A stretch of 64,000 nucleotides of DNA from Ruminococcus sp. (lineage in GTDB: Bacteria; Bacillota; Clostridia; Oscillospirales; Ruminococcaceae), in assembly GCA_029060755.1 (NCBI GenBank), contig JAIDTI010000004.1:1-64000 (forward strand), read 5' to 3'. Shown here piece by piece: positions 1 to 8,929 of the stretch (positions are counted from its first letter, which is position 1; every line of letters begins with the position of its first letter). Position numbers and translations under genes: made by a program. The notes beneath the pieces are model-generated. The model made no database searches. It saw only the letters and a list, made by a program, of their open reading frames with translations, and was not told the origin of the DNA.

Positions 1-2519
1 CCACCTTTTTCACCGCCCCCTGCGCTGTCACCGCCCGAGTCGCCGCAGCTTGAGCAGCTTCCACCAGTATCACCGCCCCATGAGCTTCCACCAGTATCAC
101 CGCCCCATGAGCTTCCACCAGTATCACCGCCCCATGAGTTACCGCCAGTATCGCCGCCCCATGAATTACCGCTACTGTTGTCATTGTTGTTTGAAGTTGA
201 GCCACCGCTTGTTGAAACTACAGCACCATAATGACTTCCGTTGCATATAGGAGAATTTGTGGATTTCCAGTAGCCTGTAACACCTTTCGGACAATATTCA
301 CCTGCGCACATACCTGTAACAGAGCAGGTCGGCATTGATATAACTGATTCAACAGGGTCGAAGTCAGCAGGAGTATCAGTGTACATTGTATCAGCATAAG
401 TGCCGATAATGTTTTTCCATGTTGTACAAGCGTGGAAATTTGATGGAAGTGAAAGGTCACTACGATACTGTTCATATCCGACAGTAACACCGCTTGCAAA
501 ATCTCTTGTAAGACCAACAAATACAGAGTCGTACCAGTCTTCAGTAGTACCTGTTTTTCCTGCAACAACTTTATAACTAAGACGTGCAGTAGTACCTGTA
601 CCATTTTCAACAACATTTTTAAGCAGTCTGTTCATAACCCATGCAGTATCTTCAGAAACAGCAGGCTGACCATTATTTGTGTTGTCAACTAATATATTGT
701 GGTTAGCGTCTTCAATTTTTGAAATTATATGCGCTTTGTGATATGTTCCATAGCCTTCGTTTGTAGTTCCGCTTCCGTAAGGCAGATAAGCATTTACAAG
801 ATTCTGCAAAGTTACACCGTATGTCAGACCGCCAAGAGCAAGAGGAGCAAGGTTTTTGTCATTTACAATGCCGTCGCCGTAGAGGTCAAGACCAAGTTTT
901 TCGGTTGAAAATTCGTATACGGATTCAGGAGAAAGATTCTGACAAAGTTGAGCAGGAACTGTATTAAATGATTGTTGCAGATAGTAGTAAATCGGGTGAT
1001 ATGCACCGTCACCGGCTGCACGTCCATAGTTGAAAGGCCATGGATTTCCGGCATCGTCCTTTACATCAGGGAGCGGACTGTTTCTGTAGAGACTTCCCCA
1101 GTGAATCATATCTGTTTCAAGAGCAAGTCCGTAAGTTGAAATAGGCTTTATCGTAGAACCAATCTGACGTTTGTCATGTGCAGCATAGTTTGTAACAAGC
1201 GAATGTGTCTTTTCACCCCATTGTCCTACAGTTGCCATAACAGAGCCGTCATATCTTAATGCAGTGAAAGCAACGTGCGGAAGTACTTCGTCTGTTTCTC
1301 CATCGTTGTCAATATCTACCCATCTTTTTACCCAGTTTGCATCAAGCAAATTATTTATATCAAGAAATTTTTCCTCAACATAATCCTGCATCTGTCTGTC
1401 GATAGTGGAATATATTCTGTAACCGCCTTTGTTGATACGCTGTAAAGCCTTTTCTTCGTCAATATTATACAGTTCTTTTATATATTCAATAGCTTCCCAC
1501 ATCATAGCATCAACTTCCCATGAATAAGCTTTCTGTTCAGTCTCCATTGCCTCAAGGTCAACTTCAGGGTGCAGTTTTTTGTATTCAGCATCATCTGTGA
1601 AAACTATTTTTGTATTGATATATTCCTGATATTCGTCATAAGTGATAGCACCATTCTTATACATCTGCCAGAGTACATCTTCCTGACGCATCTTGTTATT
1701 TGCTTTACCGTCAATAAGTTCTCTGCCCTGTTCGTCTGTTCCATTATCAGCCCAAGGATAATAATAGTTCGGATCTTTTGGAATTGCCGCAAGTACAGCT
1801 GCTTCAGGTACAGTCAAATCTTCAACATTTTTACCAAAATATTTTGTAGATGCAAGTTGTATTCCGTTTATAGGACCGCCGAATCCGATAAAATTAAGGT
1901 ATTCCTCCAGAATTTCATCTTTGGAGTAAGTTTTTTCCAACTGCATAGCAGCAAAAATTTCACGTATTTTCTGTTGCGGACTTCTGTCACCTGATGCACC
2001 TGTCAGATTCTTGATAAGCTGTTGAGTGATTGTAGAACCGCCCTGCTCTGTGTTGTAGAAATGCAGAAACAGGTTAAGAAATGCGGAGAAAGTACGTTTG
2101 TAGTCTACACCGTCATGCTGATAGAAACGCTCGTCCTCTGTACAGGTGAAAGCATCTCTTGTTGACTGTGAGATTTTGTCGATTGATACGGGAACACGCT
2201 GAACGTCTGTTTTCATACGTTGTAGAACAATCAGTTCTTCTTCTCCGTCCTCATTGATTTCTGTTCCATAGAAATAGGTATCACTTCCCGACTCAAGTTC
2301 TGTAAGCGTGATACTTGTTGCTTCTTCCATAAAGCTTATAACATATATTGTAAGTGCAGTTGAAACAATCGTTCCTGTTATTACAATAACAAGAAACAGT
2401 GAAAGAAGCGTTGTGATGATAACTGCAAAGAGTTTCTGAAAAAATATAAGCAGTCTGCTTTTTTTCTTCTTTTTCTTCGGGGCATCATCAATTCTGTTAT
2501 TTTGATTTGAGTTAGCCAT
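1..2519 (-). CDS. Class A penicillin-binding protein, bifunctional transglycosylase/transpeptidase (3' end off left edge)
   Basis: Polymerises and cross-links peptidoglycan at the outer face of the membrane. Read from ATG at 2519, 839 codons are visible and no stop occurs before base 1. A lysine-rich cytoplasmic start is followed by one membrane anchor (about residues 29-63). The GT51 domain carries EDERFYQHDG (catalytic Glu about 128-130) and TEQGGSTITQQ. The transpeptidase domain has SxxK as STIK at Ser455, an SFN motif and KTGTT at Lys655. After the catalytic domain comes a Gly/Ser/Asn/Trp tail with four 9-residue repeats (GSSWGGDTG type) and Cys residues near the edge. A good promoter lies upstream (2564-2592). 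PBP1A/2c class is clear from the motifs; the exact subclass is inference. Confidence 0.93.
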   Translation of the reverse strand, partial: MANSNQNNRIDDAPKKKKKKSRLLIFFQKLFAVIITTLLSLFLVIVITGTIVSTALTIYVISFMEEATSITLTELESGSDTYFYGTEINEDGEEELIVLQRMKTDVQRVPVSIDKISQSTRDAFTCTEDERFYQHDGVDYKRTFSAFLNLFLHFYNTEQGGSTITQQLIKNLTGASGDRSPQQKIREIFAAMQLEKTYSKDEILEEYLNFIGFGGPINGIQLASTKYFGKNVEDLTVPEAAVLAAIPKDPNYYYPWADNGTDEQGRELIDGKANNKMRQEDVLWQMYKNGAITYDEYQEYINTKIVFTDDAEYKKLHPEVDLEAMETEQKAYSWEVDAMMWEAIEYIKELYNIDEEKALQRINKGGYRIYSTIDRQMQDYVEEKFLDINNLLDANWVKRWVDIDNDGETDEVLPHVAFTALRYDGSVMATVGQWGEKTHSLVTNYAAHDKRQIGSTIKPISTYGLALETDMIHWGSLYRNSPLPDVKDDAGNPWPFNYGRAAGDGAYHPIYYYLQQSFNTVPAQLCQNLSPESVYEFSTEKLGLDLYGDGIVNDKNLAPLALGGLTYGVTLQNLVNAYLPYGSGTTNEGYGTYHKAHIISKIEDANHNILVDNTNNGQPAVSEDTAWVMNRLLKNVVENGTGTTARLSYKVVAGKTGTTEDWYDSVFVGLTRDFASGVTVGYEQYRSDLSLPSNFHACTTWKNIIGTYADTMYTDTPADFDPVESVISMPTCSVTGMCAGEYCPKGVTGYWKSTNSPICNGSHYGAVVSTSGGSTSNNNDNSSGNSWGGDTGGNSWGGDTGGSSWGGDTGGSSWGGDTGGSCSSCGDSGGDSAGGGEKG
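61..168 (-). repeat. Four tandem 27-bp coding repeats in the PBP tail
   Basis: Units start at 61, 88, 115 and 142. The first two are identical over 27 bp, the third differs in its last two bases, and the fourth carries a few substitutions. Each encodes nine residues of a Gly-Trp-Asp-Thr repeat in frame with the PBP. The direct head-to-tail layout without spacers fits slippage-driven expansion of a low-complexity extracellular tail. Confidence 0.9.
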
Positions 2520-2563
2520 TTTATATTACAGCCTTTCCTTTCTGTTGTGATTATGTACAATAT

Positions 2564-2592
2564 ATTATACCATACAATTTCAGATTTGTTAA
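2564..2592 (-). promoter_or_regulatory. Sigma-A-type promoter of the PBP gene
   Basis: On the minus strand TTAACA (2587-2592), a 17-bp spacer and TATAAT (2564-2569) with an upstream TGG extended -10. It lies 45 bp before the ATG. Confidence 0.75.
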
Positions 2593-2681
2593 TAGTTTGT
2601 CCGAAAAAAATTTCAGATTTGTATAATTTAGCAAAAACAGGTGATAATATTTACAGTAAATTCAGTAAAGGAGTGATAATT

Positions 2682-3020
2682 ATGACAGGTTCACTTGACA
2701 AAAGAATCTATCTCATAATCATGACAGCGTTGACAGTATCAGGGTTTATTGTTATCTGCACATTCGGGCAGTCGCTTCACCGTCAGAAACTGATGGCGAA
2801 AATTTCAGAAACACCACCTGAACTTCCTGTGGCAGAATGTATTGTAAAGGAATACAATGGCAGAATAGGAGTATTCAAGGGCAACAGCACAATACCTTAC
2901 AGAGTTATTGATTATGATTTTTCGCTCCTTTCAGATTATGACAAAGAACAACTGACAGAGGGTATTTTAATTGAATCTGATTTTGAATTGCAGAAACTTA
3001 TTGAAGATATAGCAACTTAG
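2682..3020 (+). CDS. Small membrane-anchored protein, BofC C-terminal-like
   Basis: Start chosen at ATG 2682 because AAAGGAGTG lies just upstream; a longer reading from 2547 has no ribosome site. The product is 112 residues: a short cytoplasmic start, one membrane segment (about 9-29), then an extracytoplasmic region. The stretch VKEYNGRIGVFKGNS, followed by a tyrosine/aspartate-rich segment and a helical end, resembles the small domain annotated in Clostridia as BofC C-terminal. BofC itself modulates sporulation signalling in Bacillus, but no such role can be shown here. A weak -10 (TATAAT, 2622-2627) precedes it. It converges on the flavin reductase with two bases between stops and no terminator hairpin. 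Confidence 0.7.
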   Translation: MTGSLDKRIYLIIMTALTVSGFIVICTFGQSLHRQKLMAKISETPPELPVAECIVKEYNGRIGVFKGNSTIPYRVIDYDFSLLSDYDKEQLTEGILIESDFELQKLIEDIAT

Positions 3021-3022
3021 TT

Positions 3023-3598
3023 TTATTTTCTGCTTTTTTTCTTTTTGCGGACGGAAAATCCAAAGTCGCCAAGTTTTCGTCCAAGTGCAAAATATTCTCC
3101 GTGAGCATATGCAGAAAGTCCGCATTGTTGCAGATTGAGCTTGCCTTTGCTGTCTATGTATTTTTCATCAACATCAATACCAATAATTTCAGCAAGAAAC
3201 ATTGTATGACTGCCAAGAAGTCTGCTTTCTGTAACTTTACATTCAAGACTTATGGGACATTCCTCAATAATCGGAGCTGATAATTTTGTTGACGGAACGG
3301 CATGAAATCCACAGGCAGTAAATTTGTCAATATCCTTACCGCTTTTAACTCCGCAGAAATCAGTCTCCTTAATCATTGCGGAGGTAGTGAGATTGATTAC
3401 AAATTCGCCCGATTTCATTATAATATCATGCGAAAATCTTTCGGGGCGTACTGATATATAGGTCATGGGCGGACGTGTACAGACTATACCCGTCCAGCCT
3501 ATTGTCAGAACGTTTGGTTTATCAGGTGTTCCGCAGGTTACAAGTGTAGCGGGAACAGGTGCAAGCAATGCACTACCTTTCCAGAATTGCTTTGACAT
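3023..3598 (-). CDS. Flavin reductase family protein (FMN-binding split barrel)
   Basis: 191 residues, likely a soluble FMN-binding oxidoreductase. The start is ATG 3598: AAGGAG (3607-3612) sits eight bases upstream, so an in-frame GTG at 3607 that overlaps this site is unlikely. The N-terminal part (ATLVTCG..KPNVLTIGWTG and the following RPERFSHD) is typical of the flavin reductase-like family, as is the later SPISLECKV-type segment (here CPISLECKV). The C-terminus is very basic (RKKKKSRK). Substrate and physiological partner cannot be read from sequence. Monocistronic, with its own promoter at 3619-3647. Confidence 0.88.
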   Translation of the reverse strand: MSKQFWKGSALLAPVPATLVTCGTPDKPNVLTIGWTGIVCTRPPMTYISVRPERFSHDIIMKSGEFVINLTTSAMIKETDFCGVKSGKDIDKFTACGFHAVPSTKLSAPIIEECPISLECKVTESRLLGSHTMFLAEIIGIDVDEKYIDSKGKLNLQQCGLSAYAHGEYFALGRKLGDFGFSVRKKKKSRK

Positions 3599-3618
3599 AA
3601 AAATCACTCCTTATATAT

Positions 3619-3647
3619 ATTATATCATCAAATAAGAAATATTTCAA
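3619..3647 (-). promoter_or_regulatory. Promoter of the flavin reductase gene
   Basis: Minus-strand TTGAAA (3642-3647), 17-bp spacer, TATAAT (3619-3624), about 20 bp before the start codon. Confidence 0.75.
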
Positions 3648-3701
3648 CAAAATAAGCATGAAAAAATCAGACAGATTATGACATTTTTTTCAGAAAAAGT
3701 A

Positions 3702-3710
3702 TGTTATAAT
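3702..3710 (+). promoter_or_regulatory. Extended -10 element upstream of spoIIAA
   Basis: TG-T-TATAAT (3702-3710), 30 bp before the spoIIAA ATG. No good -35 hexamer is found at 16-18 bp. In Bacillus this operon is driven by sigma H; a clear sigma-H box was not recognised, so the controlling factor is open. Confidence 0.45.
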
Positions 3711-3739
3711 GTGGCTATCAAAAGGACGGAGGCAAAAAA

Positions 3740-4045
3740 ATGAAGATAAATATAAAATCAGAGAACGGTACAGCAATAGCAGTTCTAAGCGGTGAAATCG
3801 ACCACCATACTGCAAAGATGCTTCGTTCAGAACTTGACAAGTTCGTTATTACTATGCAGCCTGATGTGCTTGCAATTGATTTCAGTGGTATAACATTCAT
3901 GGACAGTTCGGGAATAGGGCTTATCATAGGCAGATATAAGCTTGTCAAAGAATGTGGCGGACAACTTGAAATACGCAGTCCGCAGCCTTATATCAGGCGA
4001 ATGATGGTACTTTCAGGTGTGGAACGAATTGTAAAAATAATATAA
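3740..4045 (+). CDS. spoIIAA: Anti-sigma F factor antagonist SpoIIAA
   Basis: 101-residue STAS-domain protein. In the unphosphorylated state it binds SpoIIAB and frees sigma F in the forespore; SpoIIAB phosphorylates it on a serine. The phosphorylation loop FMDSSGIGL is present, with the target serine expected at Ser57. Length matches the family. GGAGG lies nine bases before the ATG. First gene of a spoIIAA-AB-AC operon, 12 bp ahead of spoIIAB. The following two genes make the assignment firm against other STAS antagonists such as RsbV. Confidence 0.95.
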   Translation: MKINIKSENGTAIAVLSGEIDHHTAKMLRSELDKFVITMQPDVLAIDFSGITFMDSSGIGLIIGRYKLVKECGGQLEIRSPQPYIRRMMVLSGVERIVKII

Positions 4046-4057
4046 TGAGGTGCAGAA

Positions 4058-4495
4058 ATGGAAATATTGAACGAAATAAAATTTACAGTACCGTCTTTAT
4101 CGGTCAACGAAAGTACGGCAAGGGCGGTTGTATCGTCATTTATTGTACAGGCAGACCCGACAGTTGAGGAACTTTCAGATATACGAACAGCCGTTTCAGA
4201 GGCGGTCACGAATTGTATTGTACATGGCTACAGAAATTCGCAGGGGAATATTGAAATAGTTGTGCGGATTATGCCGAATCGTGAAATATACATAAAAATC
4301 AAAGACAACGGCTGCGGAATTGCAGATGTTCAGCAGGCTATGCAGCCACTTTTCACGACAGCTCCGGAGGAGGAGCGTTCGGGACTTGGCTTTTCCGTTA
4401 TGGAATCATTCATGGACAGGCTTACAGTAAAAAGCAGAGTAAACAAGGGTACAACAGTTACAATGCGAAAGAAGTTGAGCATACATGGCAGTTGA
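4058..4495 (+). CDS. spoIIAB: Anti-sigma F factor / serine kinase SpoIIAB
   Basis: 145 residues, GHKL-type ATP-binding fold. It holds sigma F inactive and phosphorylates SpoIIAA. Visible motifs are the N box (EAVTNCIVHGYRN), the G1 box (DNGCGIAD) and a G2-type segment (RSGLGFSVME). GAGGTG precedes the ATG. The 3' end overlaps the start of the sigma factor gene by 11 bases, suggesting coupled translation that would keep inhibitor and sigma factor in balance. Order and content match the Bacillus and Clostridium operon. Confidence 0.95.
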   Translation: MEILNEIKFTVPSLSVNESTARAVVSSFIVQADPTVEELSDIRTAVSEAVTNCIVHGYRNSQGNIEIVVRIMPNREIYIKIKDNGCGIADVQQAMQPLFTTAPEEERSGLGFSVMESFMDRLTVKSRVNKGTTVTMRKKLSIHGS

Positions 4496-5138
4496 AGTTA
4501 AACAGCCTCTGGCAGAGGAAAATCTCGGACTTGTACATCTGTGTGCAAACCGTTTCAGAGGTCGTGGAATTGAATATGAGGACTTATATTCCGCTGGTTG
4601 TCTCGGACTTCTTAAAGCTGTCAAGGCTTTTGATTCGAGCAGGGGAGTTAAGTTTTCCACTTATGCTGTACCTGTTATTCTGGGTGAAATAAAACGTCTG
4701 TTCCGTGACGGTGGAAGTGTTCATGTAAGCAGAAGTCTGAAAGATTTATCAATAAAACTGCAAAAAATCTGTTCGGACTTTGTACAGCATAATGGTAGAG
4801 AGCCTGCAATAAGTGAACTTGCGGAGATAACAGGGGAAACAGAATCGGATATATCAGAGGCTTTGTGTGCGTCACAGCCGTTGCTGTCGCTTACTGCGTC
4901 AGATGATGAAAGTCAACTTGATATACCTGTTGAGGCACCTGACGAAACAATAATTGACATACTTGCATTACGTCAGCTTATGCAGGAGTTATCAGATGAG
5001 GACAGAACATTGCTTGAACTGCGGTATTTCAAGAGTTTCACGCAGTCAAAAACAGCGCAGATACTTGGCATAACGCAAGTGCAGGTATCACGGCGGGAAA
5101 AGAAACTTCTTTTATATATGCGTGAACAGCTTTCATGA
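4485..5138 (+). CDS. sigF: RNA polymerase sigma-F factor
   Basis: 217-residue sigma-70 family factor for forespore transcription. Region 2 is clear (YEDLYSAGCLGLLKAVKAFD, then FSTYAVPVILGEIKR), region 3 includes a REPAISELAEITG stretch, and region 4 ends with the helix-turn-helix SKTAQILGITQVQVSRREK. It is shorter than the roughly 255-residue Bacillus protein because the N-terminal extension is brief. The start at 4485 lies inside spoIIAB with only a weak ribosome site. The stop abuts the convergent hemW stop with no intergenic base, and no terminator is visible. Confidence 0.94.
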   Translation: MAVEVKQPLAEENLGLVHLCANRFRGRGIEYEDLYSAGCLGLLKAVKAFDSSRGVKFSTYAVPVILGEIKRLFRDGGSVHVSRSLKDLSIKLQKICSDFVQHNGREPAISELAEITGETESDISEALCASQPLLSLTASDDESQLDIPVEAPDETIIDILALRQLMQELSDEDRTLLELRYFKSFTQSKTAQILGITQVQVSRREKKLLLYMREQLS

Positions 5139-6236
5139 TTAACTGAAAATAAGGTGTTCTATCACTGAATTTGACATAAGAAAGCCTTTTTCGGTGAGAG
5201 AAATATTTCCGCCGTTGTATTTTATATACCCTGCTTTTATAAGCGGGGGGATTTTTTTTTCTATACTTTTTCTGTGCGATTCCACGTCACTAATATTTAG
5301 ACCTTCAGCAAGTCTTAAACGTAGCATAGCAAATTCTTCAAATCCACACGGTGAATGATCTGTAATCACGACAGGCTGGACAGGAGAGTCAATAAATGCC
5401 TGCAAATCGGATTCAACTGCAAATCTCTTTCCTTTATAGCATGAGTGGGCAGATGCGCCGATTCCGATATAATCAAGACATTTCCAGTATCGGCAGTTGT
5501 GACGACTTTCAAATCCTGCTTTTGAAAAATTGGATACTTCATATTGCAGAAAGCCTTTTTTATTGAGCATATCAGTCATTTGCAAGTATAAATCAGCAGT
5601 TTTATCATCATCAGGTATAATATCAAGTATTTCCTTGCGGTTGAACGGCGTATTCTCCTCAATTTTCAGTATATATGCGGAAATGTGCTGAATCTGGATA
5701 TCAGTTAAAGCATTTATCGAATACGCAAGACTATCAGCGGATTGATTTGGCAGGGCTATCATCAAATCACACGAAATATTCTTAAATCCTGCATCTATGG
5801 CATCATTTACAGCTTTTCCTGCACGTTCCGATGTGTGAGTGCGTCCAAGAAATTTCAGTTCGTCGTTATTCATGGACTGCACACCTATAGAAAGTCTGTT
5901 TATGCCTGATTTTCGGAGATTATACAGCTTTTCGGGTGTAAGCGTGTTCGGGTTTGCCTCAATAGTAATTTCCGCATCTTCTGACAAGTCAAAGCATTTT
6001 CTTATCTCATCTATAAAAGCCGTAATCTGTTCAGCTGTAAGAAGTGTCGGAGTACCGCCACCGAAATATACTGTATCAACAAGAGCGTTTTTGTCTGCAT
6101 AGTGCCTTATATTCCGCAGAACAGCCTGACAATAACAATCCGCCTGCATTTTATTGTAGCAGACGGAGTAAAAGTCGCAGTAACTGCATTTTTTTCCGCA
6201 GAACGGCACATGAATATATATTCCAAGTGTATTCAT
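5139..6236 (-). CDS. hemW: Radical SAM heme chaperone HemW
   Basis: 365 residues. HemW proteins resemble oxygen-independent coproporphyrinogen oxidase but bind heme and an Fe-S cluster and deliver heme to targets. The CxxxCxxC cluster motif is at the N-terminus (CGKKCSYCDF), followed by the glycine-rich YFGGGTPT segment, and the C-terminal HemN-type domain is present. It lacks the extra N-terminal Cys region of true HemN. Position as last gene of the lepA operon is the usual Firmicutes context. Its ATG overlaps the stop of the preceding zinc-ribbon gene by four bases. True heme use in an anaerobe is uncertain. Confidence 0.9.
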   Translation of the reverse strand: MNTLGIYIHVPFCGKKCSYCDFYSVCYNKMQADCYCQAVLRNIRHYADKNALVDTVYFGGGTPTLLTAEQITAFIDEIRKCFDLSEDAEITIEANPNTLTPEKLYNLRKSGINRLSIGVQSMNNDELKFLGRTHTSERAGKAVNDAIDAGFKNISCDLMIALPNQSADSLAYSINALTDIQIQHISAYILKIEENTPFNRKEILDIIPDDDKTADLYLQMTDMLNKKGFLQYEVSNFSKAGFESRHNCRYWKCLDYIGIGASAHSCYKGKRFAVESDLQAFIDSPVQPVVITDHSPCGFEEFAMLRLRLAEGLNISDVESHRKSIEKKIPPLIKAGYIKYNGGNISLTEKGFLMSNSVIEHLIFS

Positions 6237-6589
6237 TTTACAGGCTCAATGCGGATTGCAGGGGCAAGCTTAAAGAAAAATGCGTTGACAATTTTCGGAA
6301 CTATAAGTGTTGAAAGAATTATTCCCATATTTATGAATACTTCATTTACTAAAATCCATTCGTATTCCGTTGCTTCTGTTTTTGGTGCAAAAAGATACAC
6401 AATAACAACGCAGATAAACGCAATAACGCAGTAAACAGCATTGAAAATTGTAGCCCCTTTACCGTTCACACATTTTCTTCCACATTCCATACAGACCTTG
6501 CCTTTTGAATTGAGCTGACCTGCAAAAGCCTTTTTTATCGGATTAAATGATTTCTTGCCACAATGCGGACAATTATATATACTGCTCAT
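6233..6589 (-). CDS. Zinc-ribbon membrane protein of unknown function
   Basis: 118 residues. The N-terminus carries two CxxC pairs (CPHCGKK and CMECGRK) that should bind one zinc ion. Two hydrophobic stretches follow (about residues 48-68 and 82-100), so it is a small two-span membrane protein. No family with known function was recognised. It overlaps hemW by four bases downstream and the 52-residue ORF by four bases upstream, so it is translated as part of the lepA-hemW transcript. Confidence 0.75.
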   Translation of the reverse strand: MSSIYNCPHCGKKSFNPIKKAFAGQLNSKGKVCMECGRKCVNGKGATIFNAVYCVIAFICVVIVYLFAPKTEATEYEWILVNEVFINMGIILSTLIVPKIVNAFFFKLAPAIRIEPVK

Positions 6590-6744
6590 TGGATAATCTC
6601 CTTTTCTTTAAGTTCGGGAAGTAATTCACAAAGCGGAATTTCTTTCAGTTCATTTTTTATAGTCCTTGTCTTGCGTACTTTTTTCAGCTTGTCAACGGGC
6701 ATATACATTTTACGCATTTTCAGCTTTTTCAATCTTTTTCGCAT
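6586..6744 (-). CDS. Small basic protein, 52 residues
   Basis: Read from ATG 6744 to TGA 6586-6588. The first half is highly basic (MRKRLKKLKMRK, then KKVRKTRT); the second half is acidic and leucine-rich (CELLPELKEKE). The stop overlaps the next gene's ATG in an ATGA junction, typical of coupled cistrons, and it sits in the 24-base-gapped series between two co-directional genes. AAGGAG within its last codons is the ribosome site of the zinc-ribbon gene. No homologue was recognised; the overlap and codon pattern are the reasons to believe it is real. Confidence 0.6.
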   Translation of the reverse strand: MRKRLKKLKMRKMYMPVDKLKKVRKTRTIKNELKEIPLCELLPELKEKEIIQ

Positions 6745-6768
6745 AGTATCACCTTACAAATCTTCCTG

Positions 6769-7080
6769 CTATTTTCTTTTCAGTATTATATCATCAGGAA
6801 AAAGCTCAATATTTTCGTCTTCTAAATCCTGAATGGATTCAGATTCGTTATCACACATAATTCTATAACTTGCAAAACAGTTTTCCTTAAAAGGCAGACG
6901 GAGAAAATCAAACTGTCCTGCATCTTCAATGCTGTTTTTTTCAAGCATATTCAGCCATTTCAATGCCTTATCAATGGATTTAAGATTTGCAAGATTTCTG
7001 TTTCTGTAAGTGTCCTGCTTTTGCAGTTTGTCTACAATTTCTTTTCTTTCAGCAGTCAGTGCATCTATAGCATACTTCAT
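6769..7080 (-). CDS. Hypothetical protein, 103 residues
   Basis: No family was recognised. The first 55 residues are charged and look helical (AERKEIVDKLQKQD, then LKSIDKALKWLNML), suggesting a short coiled coil; the remainder is acidic (ESESIQDLEDENIELF) with a basic end. There is no signal peptide or membrane segment. It starts 12 bases after the lepA stop and is followed by the 52-residue gene, so it belongs to the lepA-hemW operon. Confidence 0.65.
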   Translation of the reverse strand: MKYAIDALTAERKEIVDKLQKQDTYRNRNLANLKSIDKALKWLNMLEKNSIEDAGQFDFLRLPFKENCFASYRIMCDNESESIQDLEDENIELFPDDIILKRK

Positions 7081-7092
7081 GAAAAATCACCA

Positions 7093-8895
7093 TTAGCTGT
7101 CAAGTTTAAGAACACTCATGAATGCTTCCTGCGGAACTTCAACAGTGCCAAGCTGTCTCATACGCTTTTTGCCCTCTTTCTGCTTTTCAAGCAGTTTTTT
7201 CTTACGTGTGATGTCACCGCCATAGCATTTTGCAAGAACGTCTTTACGCATAGCCTTTACTGTTTCACGTGCAATAATCTTTCCGCCAATAGCTGCCTGA
7301 ATCGGTACTTCAAAAAGCTGACGTGGGATATTCTCCTTGAGTTTTTCGGCAATTTTTCTTGCTCTTGCATAAGCCTTGTCCGTGTGTATTATAAATGACA
7401 GAGCGTCTACAATATCACCATTCAGAAGTATATCAAGTTTTACAAGTTTGGACGGAGTATAACCAAGCATTTCATAATCAAAGCTTGCATAGCCTTTTGT
7501 GCGTGATTTGAGAACGTCAAAAAAGTCATATACAATCTCATTCAAGGGCAGTTCATAGTGCAACTCAACACGTGTATCATCAAGATATTTCATGTCTTTG
7601 AAAATGCCACGTCTGTCCTGACAGAGTTCCATAATATTTCCGACATAATCAGACGGAGACAGAATACTTGCTTTAACCATTGGTTCTTCTGCTGTCTGAA
7701 TAAGTGCAGGGTCAGGATAATTTGTCGGGTTGTCAATATACTGCACCTCTCCGTTAGTCATTGTTACCTTATATATAACAGACGGAGCAGTTGTAATCAA
7801 ATCAAGATTATATTCACGTTCAAGTCGCTCCTGTATTATTTCCATGTGCAGAAGTCCAAGAAATCCACAACGGAAACCGAAACCAAGTGCAACAGATGTT
7901 TCAGGCTCAAATGACAATGAAGCATCATTTAACTGCAATTTTTCAAGTGCTTCACGCAAATCGCCGTATTTTGCACCGTCAGCAGGATAAATGCCCGAAA
8001 ATACCATAGGATTTACTTTTCTGTAACCCTCCAATGGCTCGTCACACGGGAAATCATTGTTTGTTACAGTATCTCCGACCTGCGTATCACCAATACTTTT
8101 AATAGATGCTGAAATATAGCCTACTTCGCCGGCTTCCAGTGAGCCATTGTTTACAAGTGATGTAGCATTCATGAATCCTGCTTCTACAACGGTAAATACT
8201 GCACCTGTTGCCATTAATCGGATATTGTCGCCGACTTTTACAGTTCCCTCTTTTACACGGACATATATTATAACACCTTTATATGAATCATAGTAGCTGT
8301 CAAAAATCAGTGCTTTGAGTGGCTTATTGACATCACCGACAGGAGCGGGAATATCAGTTACAATTTTTTCAAGTACTTCCTCAATATTAGTACCCATTTT
8401 TGCGGATATTCTTGGTGCGTCCATTGCAGGAATACCGATAACATTTTCAACTTCATTGCATACACGTTCAGGGTCAGCAGACGGCAGGTCAATTTTGTTT
8501 ACAACAGGTACAATCTCCAAATCGTTTTCAATTGCAAGATAAGTATTTGCAAGTGTCTGTGCCTCTATACCCTGCGAAGCATCAACAACAAGTATTGCAC
8601 CCTCGCAGGCAACAAGTGAGCGTGATACCTCATAGTTGAAGTCAACGTGTCCGGGAGTATCAATCAGGTTGAAAATATAGTCTTCTCCGTCTTTAGCCGT
8701 ATATTTCAGACGGACTGCACGTGCTTTTATTGTTATGCCACGTTCACGCTCAATATCCATATTATCAAGCAACTGGTCTTCCATGTCACGTACTGCAACA
8801 GTTTCCGTTTTTTCAAGAATACGGTCGGCAAGTGTCGATTTGCCGTGGTCTATATGTGCAACAATACAGAAGTTTCTGATTTTATTATTCGCCAA
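7093..8895 (-). CDS. lepA: Elongation factor 4 (ribosome back-translocase LepA)
   Basis: 600 residues, the usual length. A translational GTPase that acts on stalled or mispaused ribosomes. G motifs AHIDHGKST (G1), RERGITIKA (G2), DTPGHVDF (G3) and VNKIDLP (G4) are intact, and the LepA-specific C-terminal domain with [15 protein letters not shown] is complete. The start codon is TTG at 8895, placed eight bases after GAGG; an ATG just upstream is in another frame. It has its own promoter at 8930-8958 and leads an operon ending in hemW. Confidence 0.97.
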   Translation of the reverse strand: MANNKIRNFCIVAHIDHGKSTLADRILEKTETVAVRDMEDQLLDNMDIERERGITIKARAVRLKYTAKDGEDYIFNLIDTPGHVDFNYEVSRSLVACEGAILVVDASQGIEAQTLANTYLAIENDLEIVPVVNKIDLPSADPERVCNEVENVIGIPAMDAPRISAKMGTNIEEVLEKIVTDIPAPVGDVNKPLKALIFDSYYDSYKGVIIYVRVKEGTVKVGDNIRLMATGAVFTVVEAGFMNATSLVNNGSLEAGEVGYISASIKSIGDTQVGDTVTNNDFPCDEPLEGYRKVNPMVFSGIYPADGAKYGDLREALEKLQLNDASLSFEPETSVALGFGFRCGFLGLLHMEIIQERLEREYNLDLITTAPSVIYKVTMTNGEVQYIDNPTNYPDPALIQTAEEPMVKASILSPSDYVGNIMELCQDRRGIFKDMKYLDDTRVELHYELPLNEIVYDFFDVLKSRTKGYASFDYEMLGYTPSKLVKLDILLNGDIVDALSFIIHTDKAYARARKIAEKLKENIPRQLFEVPIQAAIGGKIIARETVKAMRKDVLAKCYGGDITRKKKLLEKQKEGKKRMRQLGTVEVPQEAFMSVLKLDS

Positions 8896-8929
8896 AGTAA
8901 ATTCCTCATTTCAATATGGTATATACATC

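Noticed and set aside
61-168. Regular 27-bp repeats as a CRISPR array
   Set aside because: Units are head-to-tail without spacers, in frame with the PBP, and encode a Gly-rich repeat.
50-250. Plus-strand repeat-peptide gene
   Set aside because: It is the complement of the PBP repeat and has no ribosome site or promoter.
1569-1994. Plus-strand 141-residue frame
   Set aside because: Lies fully inside the PBP catalytic region on the other strand; Cys/Phe-rich composition is an artefact of antisense reading.
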